64,000 bases of DNA from Rhodococcus ruber NBRC 15591 (GCF_001894945.1 NZ_BCXE01000005.1:20466-84465), one strand, 5' to 3'; counted from the stretch's first letter, positions 8,509 to 17,606 are shown. The notes: a model not told the origin generated them from the letters alone. Translations and numbers: made by a program.

Positions 8509-10584
8509 GTGAGTCCGAAGCCCCTGCCGCTGATCGTCACGCACCACGGCAAATCGTCACGCGCCGCCGTCACCTGCCGCTACAAGTGCGGCAACGCGTG
8601 TTCCCACGCCGTGCCCAACACCTCCGGGGGCGAGTACTTCGGTGACGTCGTGCGCACCGCCATGAGCCGGCGCGGCGTGCTGCGCGGCGGCGCGATGGCG
8701 GTGCTCGCGGTCGGTGCGGGCGGTGTGCTCGCCGCGTGTGCCGACGACGCGGGCAGCACCGGCGGCGCCACGACGTCGGGCCCGGCGGACCTCGGCCCCG
8801 CGCCCACCGGCACCGACTTCACCGCCGTCGTCCCGAACACCGACGACGTCGTGACCGTTCCCGAGGGCTACGACCAGTCCGTCGTCATCCGGTGGGGTGA
8901 CCCGGTGCTGCCGGATGCGCCCGCCTTCGACATCGGCAACCAGACCGCGGCCGCGCAGGAGAAGCAGTTCGGCTACAACAACGACTTCGCGGGGCTGCTG
9001 CCCGTCGACGGCGTGCCGAACACCTACCTGCTGGTGGTCAACCACGAGTACACGTCCGAGCCCTTCATGTTCGCCGGCTACGATCCCGACAACCCCACCG
9101 AGGAGCAGGTGCGCATCGGATGGGCCAATCACGGGCTGTCCGTCGTGCAGGTCAAGGGTGAGGCCGGATCCGGTCGTCTCACACCCGAATTCGGCCCGCA
9201 CAACCGGCGTATCACCGGTCTGACCGAGTTCGTTCTCACCGGTCCCGCCGCGGGCAGCGACCTGGTCAAGACCGCCGCCGACCCGACCGGCACCCGCGTG
9301 CTCGGCACCCTGAACAACTGCGCCGGCGGTCTCACCCCGTGGGGCACGGTGCTCTCCGGCGAGGAGAACTTCAACCAGTACTTCGCCAACGCCGAGAACG
9401 TCACCGACCCCGTCGCCGCCGAGCGACTGGCACGCTACGGCCTCGAGGGCGGCGCGTCGGAACGCCTGTGGGAGCGCTTCGACCCGCGTTTCGACATCGT
9501 CGCCACCCCCAACGAGGTCAACCGGTTCGGGTGGGTCGTCGAGGTGAACCCGTGGGACGCGACGTCCGTGCCGGTCAAGCACACCGCCCTCGGACGGTTC
9601 AAGCACGAGGCCGCGACGATCCACGTCACGGGCGACGGCACCGTCGTCTCCTACAGCGGCGACGACGAACGCTTCGACTACATGTACAAGTTCGTCTCCT
9701 CCCGCAAGATGCAGCCCGGCACGTCGCAGGCGGCGATGCGGCACAACATGACGCTGCTCGACGCCGGCACCCTGTACGTGGCCAAGCTGACCGGTGAATC
9801 ACCGGACGAGATCGACGGCAGCGGCGCGCTTCCCGCTTCCGGCACGTTCACCGGCACGGGAGAGTGGATTCCCCTGCTGCGCACCGCCGAGGACGGCCGC
9901 GGCGAGTCCCTGGTCGACGGCATGACCGCCGAGGAGGTCGCGGTGTTCACCCGTCTGGCCGGGGACAAGGTCGGGGCCACCAAGATGGACCGGCCGGAGG
10001 ACTTCGAGCCGAACCCCGTCACCGGCAAGGTCTACGTCGCGTTGACCAACAACACCAAGCGCGGCGAGGACGGCAAGGCCGCCGCCGACGTCGCGAACCC
10101 CCGCAACAACAACAAGAACGGGCAGGTGCTCGAGATCGACGACGACCACGCCGGCACGTCGTTCACGTGGAGCCTGCTGCTGGTCTGCGGCGATCCGGAG
10201 GCCGCCGACACGTACTTCGGTGGTTTCGACAAGGCGCAGGTCAGCCCGATCTCGTGCCCGGACAATCTCGCCTTCGATCCGCACGGCAATCTCTGGATCT
10301 CCACCGACGGCAACGCCCTGAAGTCCAACGACGGGCTGTTCAGCGTCGCGCTCGACGGCCCGCGCCGCGGGGAGACCAAGCAGTTCCTCACCGTGCCCGT
10401 CGGTGCGGAGACGTGCGGTCCGATCGTGCAGGAGAACCGCGTCGTCGTGTGTGTGCAGCACCCGGGCGAGACCGACGACGCCACGTGGGACGCCCCGTCG
10501 TCGCACTGGCCCGACGGCGGCACCTCGCAGCCGCGCCCGGCCGTCGTCGCGGCCTGGAAGTCCGACGGCCTGATCGGCGCCTGA
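8509..10584 (+). CDS. PhoX-family (DUF839) secreted phosphatase
   Basis: A 691-residue protein of the PhoX alkaline-phosphatase family, which are calcium/iron-dependent phosphomonoesterases exported by the Tat system. GTG 8509 is chosen because GACGAGGGAG lies just upstream. The mature part carries family stretches such as FGYNNDFAGLLPVDG, PWGTVLSGEENFNQYF, NRFGWVVEVNPWD and CPDNLAFDPHGNLWISTDGN. A twin-arginine segment (SRRGVLRGG, then a hydrophobic run ending LAAC) begins only about 50 residues in. It is preceded by a cysteine-rich stretch CRYKCGNAC and PNTSGGEYFGDV. Likely scavenges phosphate outside the membrane. Confidence 0.88.
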   Translation: MSPKPLPLIVTHHGKSSRAAVTCRYKCGNACSHAVPNTSGGEYFGDVVRTAMSRRGVLRGGAMAVLAVGAGGVLAACADDAGSTGGATTSGPADLGPAPTGTDFTAVVPNTDDVVTVPEGYDQSVVIRWGDPVLPDAPAFDIGNQTAAAQEKQFGYNNDFAGLLPVDGVPNTYLLVVNHEYTSEPFMFAGYDPDNPTEEQVRIGWANHGLSVVQVKGEAGSGRLTPEFGPHNRRITGLTEFVLTGPAAGSDLVKTAADPTGTRVLGTLNNCAGGLTPWGTVLSGEENFNQYFANAENVTDPVAAERLARYGLEGGASERLWERFDPRFDIVATPNEVNRFGWVVEVNPWDATSVPVKHTALGRFKHEAATIHVTGDGTVVSYSGDDERFDYMYKFVSSRKMQPGTSQAAMRHNMTLLDAGTLYVAKLTGESPDEIDGSGALPASGTFTGTGEWIPLLRTAEDGRGESLVDGMTAEEVAVFTRLAGDKVGATKMDRPEDFEPNPVTGKVYVALTNNTKRGEDGKAAADVANPRNNNKNGQVLEIDDDHAGTSFTWSLLLVCGDPEAADTYFGGFDKAQVSPISCPDNLAFDPHGNLWISTDGNALKSNDGLFSVALDGPRRGETKQFLTVPVGAETCGPIVQENRVVVCVQHPGETDDATWDAPSSHWPDGGTSQPRPAVVAAWKSDGLIGA

Positions 10585-10585
10585 C

Positions 10586-10631
10586 CCCGTGCGCGCTTCT
10601 GGTAGCAGCCGCTACCAGAAGCGCGCACGGG
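10586..10631. terminator. perfect 21-bp bidirectional terminator hairpin
   Basis: Bases 10586-10606 are exactly complementary to 10611-10631, with a 4-base AGCC loop; the stem reads CCCGTGCGCGCTTCTGGTAG and one further C. It lies 2 bases after the phosphatase stop and 6 bases before the stop of the converging HAD gene, so it can serve both. Confidence 0.9.
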
Positions 10632-10636
10632 TGCCG

Positions 10637-11356
10637 TCAGGCGCCCAGGCGGCGGGCGAGGTCGATCAGGTCGTCGGCGATCACGTCCCAGTCCTGTTCC
10701 GCGCGCAGGTCCGTGGTCTGGGCCGGGCCGTGCTCGGTGGGTCGCGCGAAGAACGCGGTCCTCAGGCCGCAGGACCGCGCGGCCGCCAGGTCCTCGTTGT
10801 GGGCGGCGCACATGCACACCTCGCCCGGCTCCAGGCCCAGGATGTCGGCCGTGCGCAGATACGCCTCGGGCATGGGCTTGTAGGCTCGCGCGACCTCGGC
10901 ACCGAGGACGGCGTCCCAGGGCAGGCCCGCCCGTTTGGCGATGTCCACCATCATGCCGATGTTGCCGTTCGACAACGGGGCGACGACGAAACGCTGCTTC
11001 AGCCGGGTCAGTCCCTCGACGGCGTCGGGCCAGGGATCGAGCCGGTGCCAGGCGAGATTGAGCCGATCGAGATCGGTCCCCGGCACGGCGGCCGGATCGA
11101 TGCCGACCGTACGCAGCGCCGCGTCCAGGTTCTCTCGGTGCAGCACGTCCAGCCGCACGAACGGCCGGGTGCCCGCTCGCACCGCCTGCATCGCCGGCTG
11201 GTAGCGAGCCCGCCAGGCGTCGGCGAAGACGACCGGGTCGATCGACTCGTCGTAGCGGGCCAGCAGGGGCGCCGCCTCCCGCGCGATGCTGGTGCGCCAG
11301 TCCACCACCGTGCCGAACACGTCGAAGACCAGTGCCTTCACCCCGGAGATGCTCAT
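10637..11356 (-). CDS. haloacid dehalogenase type II-like HAD hydrolase
   Basis: A 239-residue HAD-superfamily enzyme. Motif I is LVFDVFGTVVDWRTSI with the nucleophile Asp near residue 12, motif II is PLSNGNIGMM, the motif III lysine is in ARAYKPMPEAYLRTADILGL, and motif IV is represented by CMCAAHNEDLAAAR. This pattern is that of L-2-haloacid dehalogenases, though many relatives act on other substrates. ATG 11356 is preferred because GGGAGGA lies about 8 bases upstream in the message; farther starts run into the 28-base repeats. It lies downstream of the PucR gene on the same strand. Confidence 0.82.
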   Translation of the reverse strand: MSISGVKALVFDVFGTVVDWRTSIAREAAPLLARYDESIDPVVFADAWRARYQPAMQAVRAGTRPFVRLDVLHRENLDAALRTVGIDPAAVPGTDLDRLNLAWHRLDPWPDAVEGLTRLKQRFVVAPLSNGNIGMMVDIAKRAGLPWDAVLGAEVARAYKPMPEAYLRTADILGLEPGEVCMCAAHNEDLAAARSCGLRTAFFARPTEHGPAQTTDLRAEQDWDVIADDLIDLARRLGA

Positions 11357-11369
11357 ACGCCGCATCCTC

Positions 11370-11453
11370 CCAGCACCGCCGGGCCGGTGCACGTCAACCA
11401 GCACCGCCGGGCCGGTGCACGTCATCCAGCACCGCCGGGCCGGTGCGCGTCAG
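11370..11453. repeat. three tandem 28-base hairpin-forming repeats
   Basis: Copies at 11370-11397, 11398-11425 and 11426-11453 begin CCAGCACCGCCGGGCCGGTG. The first two differ only at the last base; the third has two changes. Each holds GCACCG and CGGTGC as an inverted pair. The array fills the gap between the PucR stop (inside copy 3) and the HAD start. Confidence 0.9.
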
Positions 11454-12745
11454 CGCAGCACCGCCGCCCCGAGGAACTCGCACGCCTGCAGCGCCAGCGC
11501 GATGTCCAGCTTGTCGTGCACCGCGGGTGCCCCGGTCGGGTCGCCGAGCGCCTTGTTGATCCGGTACTTGACGGTGTTGCGGTGCAGGTTCAGCCGTTCG
11601 GCGGTGTGCAGGTGGCTCTCACCGGTGGCGAAGTAGGTGCCGAGGGTGACCCGCAGCATCGCGGCCTGTTCGGTGTCGTCGGCGAGCGGACCGAGGATCT
11701 CGCCCACCCATGCCCGCGCGGCGTCGAGGTTGCGGGCGAGCAGCGACACCACCGCGACGCCCCGATCCCCGAAGCCGACGACCCGCCGGGTGCACGTGGT
11801 CTGCGCCACCGCAATCGAATACGCGGCCTCGGCCTGCTCGTGCGAGCGCCGGAAGCCGGCCAGGCCGGAACCGGGCAGGCCCACCGCGAGACGGCCGGCC
11901 GGATGGGAGCGCACGACGGCGTCGAGCGCCGCCGTGTCGATCACCGGCCGGCGCCGATCGAACGGAAGCCACGCCCACACCGTGCGCCGGTCGATGGCGG
12001 TGAGGATCGGCGGGGCGTCCGACCCGAGATGCACCGCCACCGCACGCACCAGCCGGTCCAGCGGATTGATGGCACCGTCCGCGGATTCGACTGTGGTCCA
12101 GGCGATCACCCCGACGTGACAGCGGTCGAGCCGGTACCGGGTCTCCGCCTCGAACGCCGCGGCGTCGGTCTCGGATCCGTCGACGAGGCCGTGGATCAGG
12201 GCGGAGTGCACGTTGCCGCGCACGGCCGACCACCGGCGACGTTCCTTCTCGTACGCGTCGAACACGTACAGGGTGATCCAGTCGATGTACCGGTAGACCA
12301 CCGCGGAGATGTACTCGACGACGTCGAGGGTCACCTGCGGCGGCAGGTTCATCGACCGCACCTCGTCGAAGCACAGCCGCATGAGGTCGTTCTGCCCCAT
12401 GTGGTACGCCCGGACGAGGGAGTGCGACGGCACGTCGCGCTGCGCGAGACGGAGCGCGTATTCCACTGCCGCCGTCGTGGGTTGGAGGTGGTCGGCAGGG
12501 ATCTCGTTGGTGAGCACGTGGATGATCGTCGCGATGTTGCCGTGCACGCTCGCCTCGAGGAGTTCGACGAGTTGCGGATCCTCGTCGAGGTGGGCGATCT
12601 CGCGCGCCATCATCGCGGTCATGGAACGGCTGATCTCCCGTTGGCGGGCGTCGAAGCGGCGCGCGACCTCGGCGACGACGCGCCGGACGTCGTCGACGGC
12701 CGACGGTGCACCCGTCGACCGCCCCGAGACCACCGGCTCAGCCAC
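11450..12745 (-). CDS. PucR/CdaR-family transcriptional regulator
   Basis: A 431-residue regulator with a GGDEF-like middle section and a C-terminal PucR-type helix-turn-helix (HTAERLNLHRNTVKYRINKAL, near residues 385-405). GTG 12745 overlaps the stop of the upstream flavoprotein gene (GTGGCTGA), which indicates translational coupling; longer starts would overlap that gene in another frame. Its N-terminus lacks the long PucR sensory domain seen in the two regulators at 25-28 kb. Being the last gene of the acyl-CoA synthetase/DUF3556/flavoprotein operon, it probably controls that operon. Confidence 0.85.
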   Translation of the reverse strand: MAEPVVSGRSTGAPSAVDDVRRVVAEVARRFDARQREISRSMTAMMAREIAHLDEDPQLVELLEASVHGNIATIIHVLTNEIPADHLQPTTAAVEYALRLAQRDVPSHSLVRAYHMGQNDLMRLCFDEVRSMNLPPQVTLDVVEYISAVVYRYIDWITLYVFDAYEKERRRWSAVRGNVHSALIHGLVDGSETDAAAFEAETRYRLDRCHVGVIAWTTVESADGAINPLDRLVRAVAVHLGSDAPPILTAIDRRTVWAWLPFDRRRPVIDTAALDAVVRSHPAGRLAVGLPGSGLAGFRRSHEQAEAAYSIAVAQTTCTRRVVGFGDRGVAVVSLLARNLDAARAWVGEILGPLADDTEQAAMLRVTLGTYFATGESHLHTAERLNLHRNTVKYRINKALGDPTGAPAVHDKLDIALALQACEFLGAAVLR

Positions 12746-14165
12746 GGCCCGTGCTCCGCAGGTGCCGCAGCGCCGACTCGGCGGCGTTGTAACCGCACAT
12801 TCCGTGCGCGCCCGCCCCGGGCGGGGTAGAAGCCGAGCACAGGTAGACACCCGGAACCCCGGTGCTGTAGGGGTCCAGTGCAATTCGTGGCCGGAAGACC
12901 ACCTGCAGGTCGGCGTTGGCACCGCCGACGATGTCCCCGCCGATCTGGTTGGGGTTCTGCCGCGCGAGGTCGGCCGGTGCCGTCGTCGAGGTCGCGACGA
13001 CGCGGTCCCGGAACCCCGGGGCGAACCGCTCGATCTGCGCGACGATCGCGTCCGTCGCGTCACCGGTGTAGCCGGCCGGGACGTGGGCGTAGGCGTACAC
13101 CGGGTTCAGGCCGCCCGCCGAGCGGGTCGGGTCGGCGACGTACTGCTGACCGAGCAGCACGAACGGCTTCGCCGGCATGCGGCCCGTCGCGACGTCGCGT
13201 TCGGCCCGGGCGATCTCGGCGAACTCGCCGCCGAGGTGGACGGTCCCGGCCCGCCCGCAGTCCGGATCGGTCCAGGGGATCGGGCCGTCGATCGCGAAGT
13301 CGACCTTGAAGGCGCCGGGAGCGTGACGGAACTTGCGGTAGGACTTGGCGATCCGCGACGGCACCGCGTCACCGAGGATGTCGAGGGCGGCGCCGGGGGC
13401 GACGTCGAGGAGGACGACGTCCGCCGGCGGCAGGTCCGCCGCGCGACGGACCCGGACGCCGGTGTGCACCTTGCCACCGTGCTCGGCGAGCTGGGCGGTC
13501 AGTGCGCGCGCGATGGCCGCGGAGCCGCCCTCGGCCACCGGCCACCCGTAGCGGTGGCCCGCGGCGGTGATCATCAGCCCCACGGCGGACGTCGCCGGGC
13601 GGTCCAGCCGGTGGTAGGCGTGGGCGGCGACGCCGCCGAACAGGGCCCGTCCCTTCGGCGTGCGGAACCAGCGGGCCGCGGCCGTCGCGGGCAGCAGGGC
13701 CCGCGGCCCGAACCCCGCCAGCCGCAGCGGGTGGCGGGGGACGTTCAGCACCGGCCGCATCAGGTCCGCGGCGAGCGCGTCGAACCCGGATGCGAGGTCG
13801 GCGAACATCCGCCGCCACCGCGGCCCGTCCGCGCCGAGACCGGCCGCGGTGACGTCGAGGGAGCGGTGCAGCAGGGCGGCCTCACCCCCGTCGAGGGGGT
13901 GGGCGCAGTCGATCTCCGGCCACCGCCACCGCAGGCCGTACCGTTCGAGGCCGAGGGTCTGCAGGTAGGGGGAGCCGGCACCCATCGGATGGAAGGCCGA
14001 GCAGTGGTCGTGGACCAGGCCGGGGACGGTGAGCTCGCCGGAGCGGGTTCCGCCGCCGATCTCCTCGGCTGCCTCGAGGACCTGGACGTCCACGCCGCGA
14101 CGGGCGAGGTGGACGGCGGCGGCGAGCCCGTTGGGCCCGCTGCCGACCACGACCGCCGTACTCAC
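12738..14165 (-). CDS. FAD-dependent oxidoreductase, phytoene-desaturase-like
   Basis: A 475-residue flavoprotein of the CrtI/amine-oxidase fold. The N-terminal dinucleotide site reads VVVGSGPNGLAAAVHLARRG, followed by LEAAEEIGGGTRS. The C-terminal FAD motif is GVYLCSASTPPGAGAHGMCG. CrtI relatives desaturate or isomerise carotenoids and other lipids; this branch is uncharacterised to my knowledge. GTG 14165 overlaps the upstream stop as GTGA. It is coupled on both sides to DUF3556 and PucR genes, so it is likely part of a dedicated pathway on an acyl or polyprenyl substrate (inference). Confidence 0.85.
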   Translation of the reverse strand: MSTAVVVGSGPNGLAAAVHLARRGVDVQVLEAAEEIGGGTRSGELTVPGLVHDHCSAFHPMGAGSPYLQTLGLERYGLRWRWPEIDCAHPLDGGEAALLHRSLDVTAAGLGADGPRWRRMFADLASGFDALAADLMRPVLNVPRHPLRLAGFGPRALLPATAAARWFRTPKGRALFGGVAAHAYHRLDRPATSAVGLMITAAGHRYGWPVAEGGSAAIARALTAQLAEHGGKVHTGVRVRRAADLPPADVVLLDVAPGAALDILGDAVPSRIAKSYRKFRHAPGAFKVDFAIDGPIPWTDPDCGRAGTVHLGGEFAEIARAERDVATGRMPAKPFVLLGQQYVADPTRSAGGLNPVYAYAHVPAGYTGDATDAIVAQIERFAPGFRDRVVATSTTAPADLARQNPNQIGGDIVGGANADLQVVFRPRIALDPYSTGVPGVYLCSASTPPGAGAHGMCGYNAAESALRHLRSTGRG

Positions 14166-15949
14166 GCCTGCACCTCCAGCTGTTCGGCGTCTGTGCGGTC
14201 CATTGTCCACTGCACGTCGAACGGGATGGGTCCGTTGGGCAACCAGGGCTGCTCGGCGACGGCGTCGGCCACCCTGTAGGTGCCGCGTTCGATCACGCCG
14301 AGGGCCGCGTCGATCACCTTGTACTCCTGGGTGCCCCGGTGGATGGGCTGCGATTCGATCCACGCGACGACGAACTCGCCGGGGGCGAAGTTGCAGCGGC
14401 GCTGGATGGCGGCGATGAGGTGCTCGTTGTGCAGGTGACCGTCCCCGAAGTTGAAGGCGACGATCGAGTTGCAGGAGAACTCGGCCTCGCGCAGGTCGTA
14501 GGTGTCGATGTCGTCCCCGAGGTGCCGCATCATGAGGGAGAACAGCGCCCGGCCCTGGCTGTGCAGGGACCGCCAGCCGAGCAGCTGGTGCATCACCACG
14601 TCCGCGACGTCCTCGGGGTAGGTGGCGAGCAGCTGGGTGCGGGTGTTCTGCGCGCCGCGGACGATGTGCCGGTTCAGCTTCTCCTCCGCGCCCGGCGCGA
14701 ACGCCCAGGTGGCGGACGCCCAGTTGCCGGCGTACTGCCGCATCGACGGCAGGAACGACACCAGGTCGGGACGCAGATTGCCCAGCACCGGGAAGAAACA
14801 CAACCCGGCGGCGATCCCCCCGGCCAGCCACAGCGACGACATGTCGGTCACGGCGTAACCGTCCCACGCGGGGAAGCCCCAGAACAGGAAGACCGTGGCG
14901 TAGGCGAACAGCAGATTCCATTCCAGCGGCACCGCGAGCGGGAAGGTCGACGCGATGAAGAAGTGGAACGCCACCATCAGCAGCACGGCGAGCAGCGTGA
15001 GGGTGCGGTTCGTGGAGAACAGCAGCACGAGCGGCGTGGCGATCTCGACGAGGGTGCCCAGGACGTGCCCGACGCCGCCGGCCAGCACGGACGGGCGCAG
15101 ATCGTTCGGGAAGCTGCGGTAGTGCGCGCGCTTGATCGTCCTGGACAGCATCCACGGCGTGTTGCTGATCATCGGCGGGATCACCATCGAGAAGTGGTGA
15201 CCGAACTTCGAGACGCCGGCGCCGACCCAGACGGTGACGATGAGCAGCTTGAGGGCGACGATCATGTCGACGAACGGCAGGAAGGTGAAGAACACCAGCG
15301 CGGGCAGGTACTGCTCGCTGCGCGCCGCAATGAAGATCACCTTGTCGCGCAGGCCGATCAGGACGAGCAGCACGACGATCGGTGCCACCACCGCGGGCCG
15401 GACCAGTCCGGCGTTGTCGGCGATCACCGCGTCGACCGAGGCGGTGTGGACACCCGGAAGAACGATGGCGGCAAGAAGATTGACGAGCAGGACGGCGTAG
15501 AGCGCGACGTCGCCGGCGGTGCGGCGGTCACCGGCCGTGCCCGGCACCTTGCCCGGCCACGGTGGGAGCCGGATCGTGTCCGGCTTCAGCCAGGAATGGA
15601 ATCCGCCGGTCATCGGCTTGAAGTGCCCGGCGAGCGGGCCCCACGAGCCGCCGACGCCGAGCGCCTCCACCAGCACCGTCCACAGGATCAGCTTCTGGTA
15701 GACGATCGGCTGGTTCCACCACGACGCCACGTCGAGCCAGGGCAGGCCCGAGGTCAGCGTCGCGAGGGCGGTGCCGGCGCCGACGTAGAGGACCAGCAGC
15801 TTGAGGATGTAGACGGTGTGCACCATCTTCGGGGTGCCGAATCCGTGGTCGACCCAGTGGGTCGACATGGCCCGCAGCCGATCCCGGAACGGGAGCTGAC
15901 GGAAGGTGGCGGGATCCACTTCCGGGAAGTGGCCGGTCTTGAAACCCAT
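14162..15949 (-). CDS. DUF3556 multi-pass membrane protein
   Basis: A 595-residue protein with an amphipathic start (MGFKTGHFPEVDPATF), then about 9-10 hydrophobic segments between residues 45 and 410 (for example LKLLVLYVGAGTALATLTSG and AVLLVNLLAAIVLPGV). A soluble C-terminal part of about 180 residues follows. I recognise it as DUF3556, common in mycobacteria and relatives and of unknown function. ATG 15949 follows AAAGG. It sits between an acyl-CoA synthetase and a CrtI-like flavoprotein. A membrane enzyme that modifies an acyl or lipid substrate is plausible but unproven. Confidence 0.8.
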   Translation of the reverse strand: MGFKTGHFPEVDPATFRQLPFRDRLRAMSTHWVDHGFGTPKMVHTVYILKLLVLYVGAGTALATLTSGLPWLDVASWWNQPIVYQKLILWTVLVEALGVGGSWGPLAGHFKPMTGGFHSWLKPDTIRLPPWPGKVPGTAGDRRTAGDVALYAVLLVNLLAAIVLPGVHTASVDAVIADNAGLVRPAVVAPIVVLLVLIGLRDKVIFIAARSEQYLPALVFFTFLPFVDMIVALKLLIVTVWVGAGVSKFGHHFSMVIPPMISNTPWMLSRTIKRAHYRSFPNDLRPSVLAGGVGHVLGTLVEIATPLVLLFSTNRTLTLLAVLLMVAFHFFIASTFPLAVPLEWNLLFAYATVFLFWGFPAWDGYAVTDMSSLWLAGGIAAGLCFFPVLGNLRPDLVSFLPSMRQYAGNWASATWAFAPGAEEKLNRHIVRGAQNTRTQLLATYPEDVADVVMHQLLGWRSLHSQGRALFSLMMRHLGDDIDTYDLREAEFSCNSIVAFNFGDGHLHNEHLIAAIQRRCNFAPGEFVVAWIESQPIHRGTQEYKVIDAALGVIERGTYRVADAVAEQPWLPNGPIPFDVQWTMDRTDAEQLEVQA

Positions 15950-16031
15950 GGGAATTCGCCTTTCGGGTAGGGGCGGCCGCCCCACCGGCCCGGGGCCGGC
16001 GAGTCGGAGCGTGTGGTGTCTCGGGGAGCGG

Positions 16032-17492
16032 TCAGGCGTGCACGGGAGCCCCGTGGCTGCGCCGCAGACCGGGCTTGTCGATCTTGCCGACGGGGTTGCG
16101 CGGCAGGTAGTCGACGACGTGTACCTCGGCGGGCACCTTGACCCTCGTCAGCCGCTCGGCGACGTGGGTGAGCAGTTCGGCCCCGGTGACGGTCCGGCCG
16201 GGGCAGGTCACGACGTACGCGACGGGGACCTCGCCGTACACCTCGTGCGGCGCGCCGATCACGGCGGACTCGAGGACCGCGGGGTGGGTGGCGAGTGCGT
16301 TCTCGATCTCCTTGGGGTACAGGTTCTCCCCGCCGCGGATGATCATGTCCTTGATGCGGTCGACGAGGGTGAGGTAGCCGTCCTCGTCGAGCCGGCCGAC
16401 GTCGCCGGTGTGCAACCAGCCGTCGACGACGGTGCGGGCGGTCTCCTCGGGCCGGCCGAGATAGCCGCGCATCACGTTGGGGCCCTTGATGAGCACCTCG
16501 CCGGTGGCGCCGGGCGGCAGGTGCCGGCCGTCGGGTCCAACGACGGCGATCTGCTGACCGGGCAGCGCGGGGCCGACCGTGCCGAGCTTGCGGGGGCCGT
16601 CGACCGGGTTGCACGCCGACGCGCAGGTGCCCTCGGTGAGCCCGTAGCCCTCGACGACGACGAGCCCGAAGCGCTGCTCGACGCGGTCGAGGAGTTCCTT
16701 CGAGATCGGGGCCGCGCCGCAGATCGCGAAGCGCAGCGACGAGGTGTCCACCGGGGTGTCCTGCGGCTGGGAGACCAGCAGGGCGTAGATGGTGGGCACG
16801 GCCGAGAAGTACGTCGGTCGCAGCCGGGCCACGTCGCCGAAGAAGCGGTCCGGGGAGAACCGGCCGGTGATGCTGAGCTGAGCACCGGCCAGCAGGGGCG
16901 CGAGGAAGCTGACCGCGATCGCGTTGACGTGGAACAGCGGCAGGATCAGCAGGCAGTGGTCGGTCTCGGTCAGCCGCAGGTGCGTGCGGAAGGAGTCCGC
17001 CATGAACTGCAGGTTCGCGTGGGTGAGCTGCACGCCCTTCGGGCGGCCCGTGGAGCCGGAGGTGTAGATCAGCAGGGCGGTGTCGTCGGGTTCCGGGTCG
17101 GCGCCGGCCGCCCATCCGGCGGGAGCGGCGACGGCCATGTCGTCCACGTGGATCACCGGTCGGCCGCCCGACGGGGCGCCGGCGCCGGCGTTCACGACGA
17201 GTGCGGCTCCGGCGTCGTCGATCTGGTACCCGGCCTCGCTCGCGGTGAACGCCGGATTGACGGGGGTGGCCGTCGCGCGCAGCCGCCACGCCGCCATGAG
17301 GGCGACGAGCAGTTCGGCCCGGTTGGGCAGCATCACCGCGACGACGTCACCCGCTGCGATGCCGTGCTGCTGGAGCTGCGCCGCGAAACCGTCGACTCTG
17401 CGGGCGAATTCGGCGTAGGTGAGCTGCCGGTTGTCGTCCCGCACGCAGGGCCGGTCCGATTCGCGGTGCCACACCAGGTATTCGATCGTCAC
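16032..17492 (-). CDS. acyl-CoA synthetase (AMP-forming)
   Basis: A 486-residue ANL-superfamily ligase that activates a carboxylic acid with ATP to acyl-AMP and then acyl-CoA. Motifs in order: P-loop YTSGSTGRPKGV near residue 143, GYGLTEGT (A5), GWLHTGDVG (A7 with the ribose-binding Asp), RGGENLYPKEIE (A8) and the catalytic lysine in NPVGKIDK (A10). It is first in the operon with DUF3556, the flavoprotein and PucR genes. The GTG start at 17492 lies inside the 3' arm of a perfect 13-bp inverted repeat. The acid is not identifiable from sequence. Confidence 0.9.
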   Translation of the reverse strand: MTIEYLVWHRESDRPCVRDDNRQLTYAEFARRVDGFAAQLQQHGIAAGDVVAVMLPNRAELLVALMAAWRLRATATPVNPAFTASEAGYQIDDAGAALVVNAGAGAPSGGRPVIHVDDMAVAAPAGWAAGADPEPDDTALLIYTSGSTGRPKGVQLTHANLQFMADSFRTHLRLTETDHCLLILPLFHVNAIAVSFLAPLLAGAQLSITGRFSPDRFFGDVARLRPTYFSAVPTIYALLVSQPQDTPVDTSSLRFAICGAAPISKELLDRVEQRFGLVVVEGYGLTEGTCASACNPVDGPRKLGTVGPALPGQQIAVVGPDGRHLPPGATGEVLIKGPNVMRGYLGRPEETARTVVDGWLHTGDVGRLDEDGYLTLVDRIKDMIIRGGENLYPKEIENALATHPAVLESAVIGAPHEVYGEVPVAYVVTCPGRTVTGAELLTHVAERLTRVKVPAEVHVVDYLPRNPVGKIDKPGLRRSHGAPVHA

Positions 17493-17536
17493 TACCGTCG
17501 GTCCTCTCGTTTTCGGCTGACCACGACGGTAGTGAC
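17488..17536 (-). promoter_or_regulatory. inverted repeat enclosing ribosome site and start codon
   Basis: GTCACTACCGTCG (17488-17500) and CGACGGTAGTGAC (17524-17536) are perfect reverse complements separated by 23 bases. In the minus-strand message the 3' arm contains the GTG start of the acyl-CoA synthetase and the loop ends with its GAGAGGA ribosome site. It could fold as a 13-bp stem that hides the start codon, or it could be a regulator operator; the sequence alone cannot decide. Confidence 0.55.
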
Positions 17537-17606
17537 GGGGATCACGTCCCGGCTACGGCCTCGCGGGCTCGAGTTCCGGCCGGGTGTTGTCCTCCGAGCA
17601 CAAACA

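Noticed and set aside
11370..11453. CRISPR-like array
   Set aside because: Units are contiguous with no spacers, only three copies, and no cas genes are present.
12738..15155. An 805-codon reading for the flavoprotein gene
   Set aside because: The extra N-terminal part is the DUF3556 gene read in another frame; the flavoprotein begins at GTG 14165 directly with its FAD motif.
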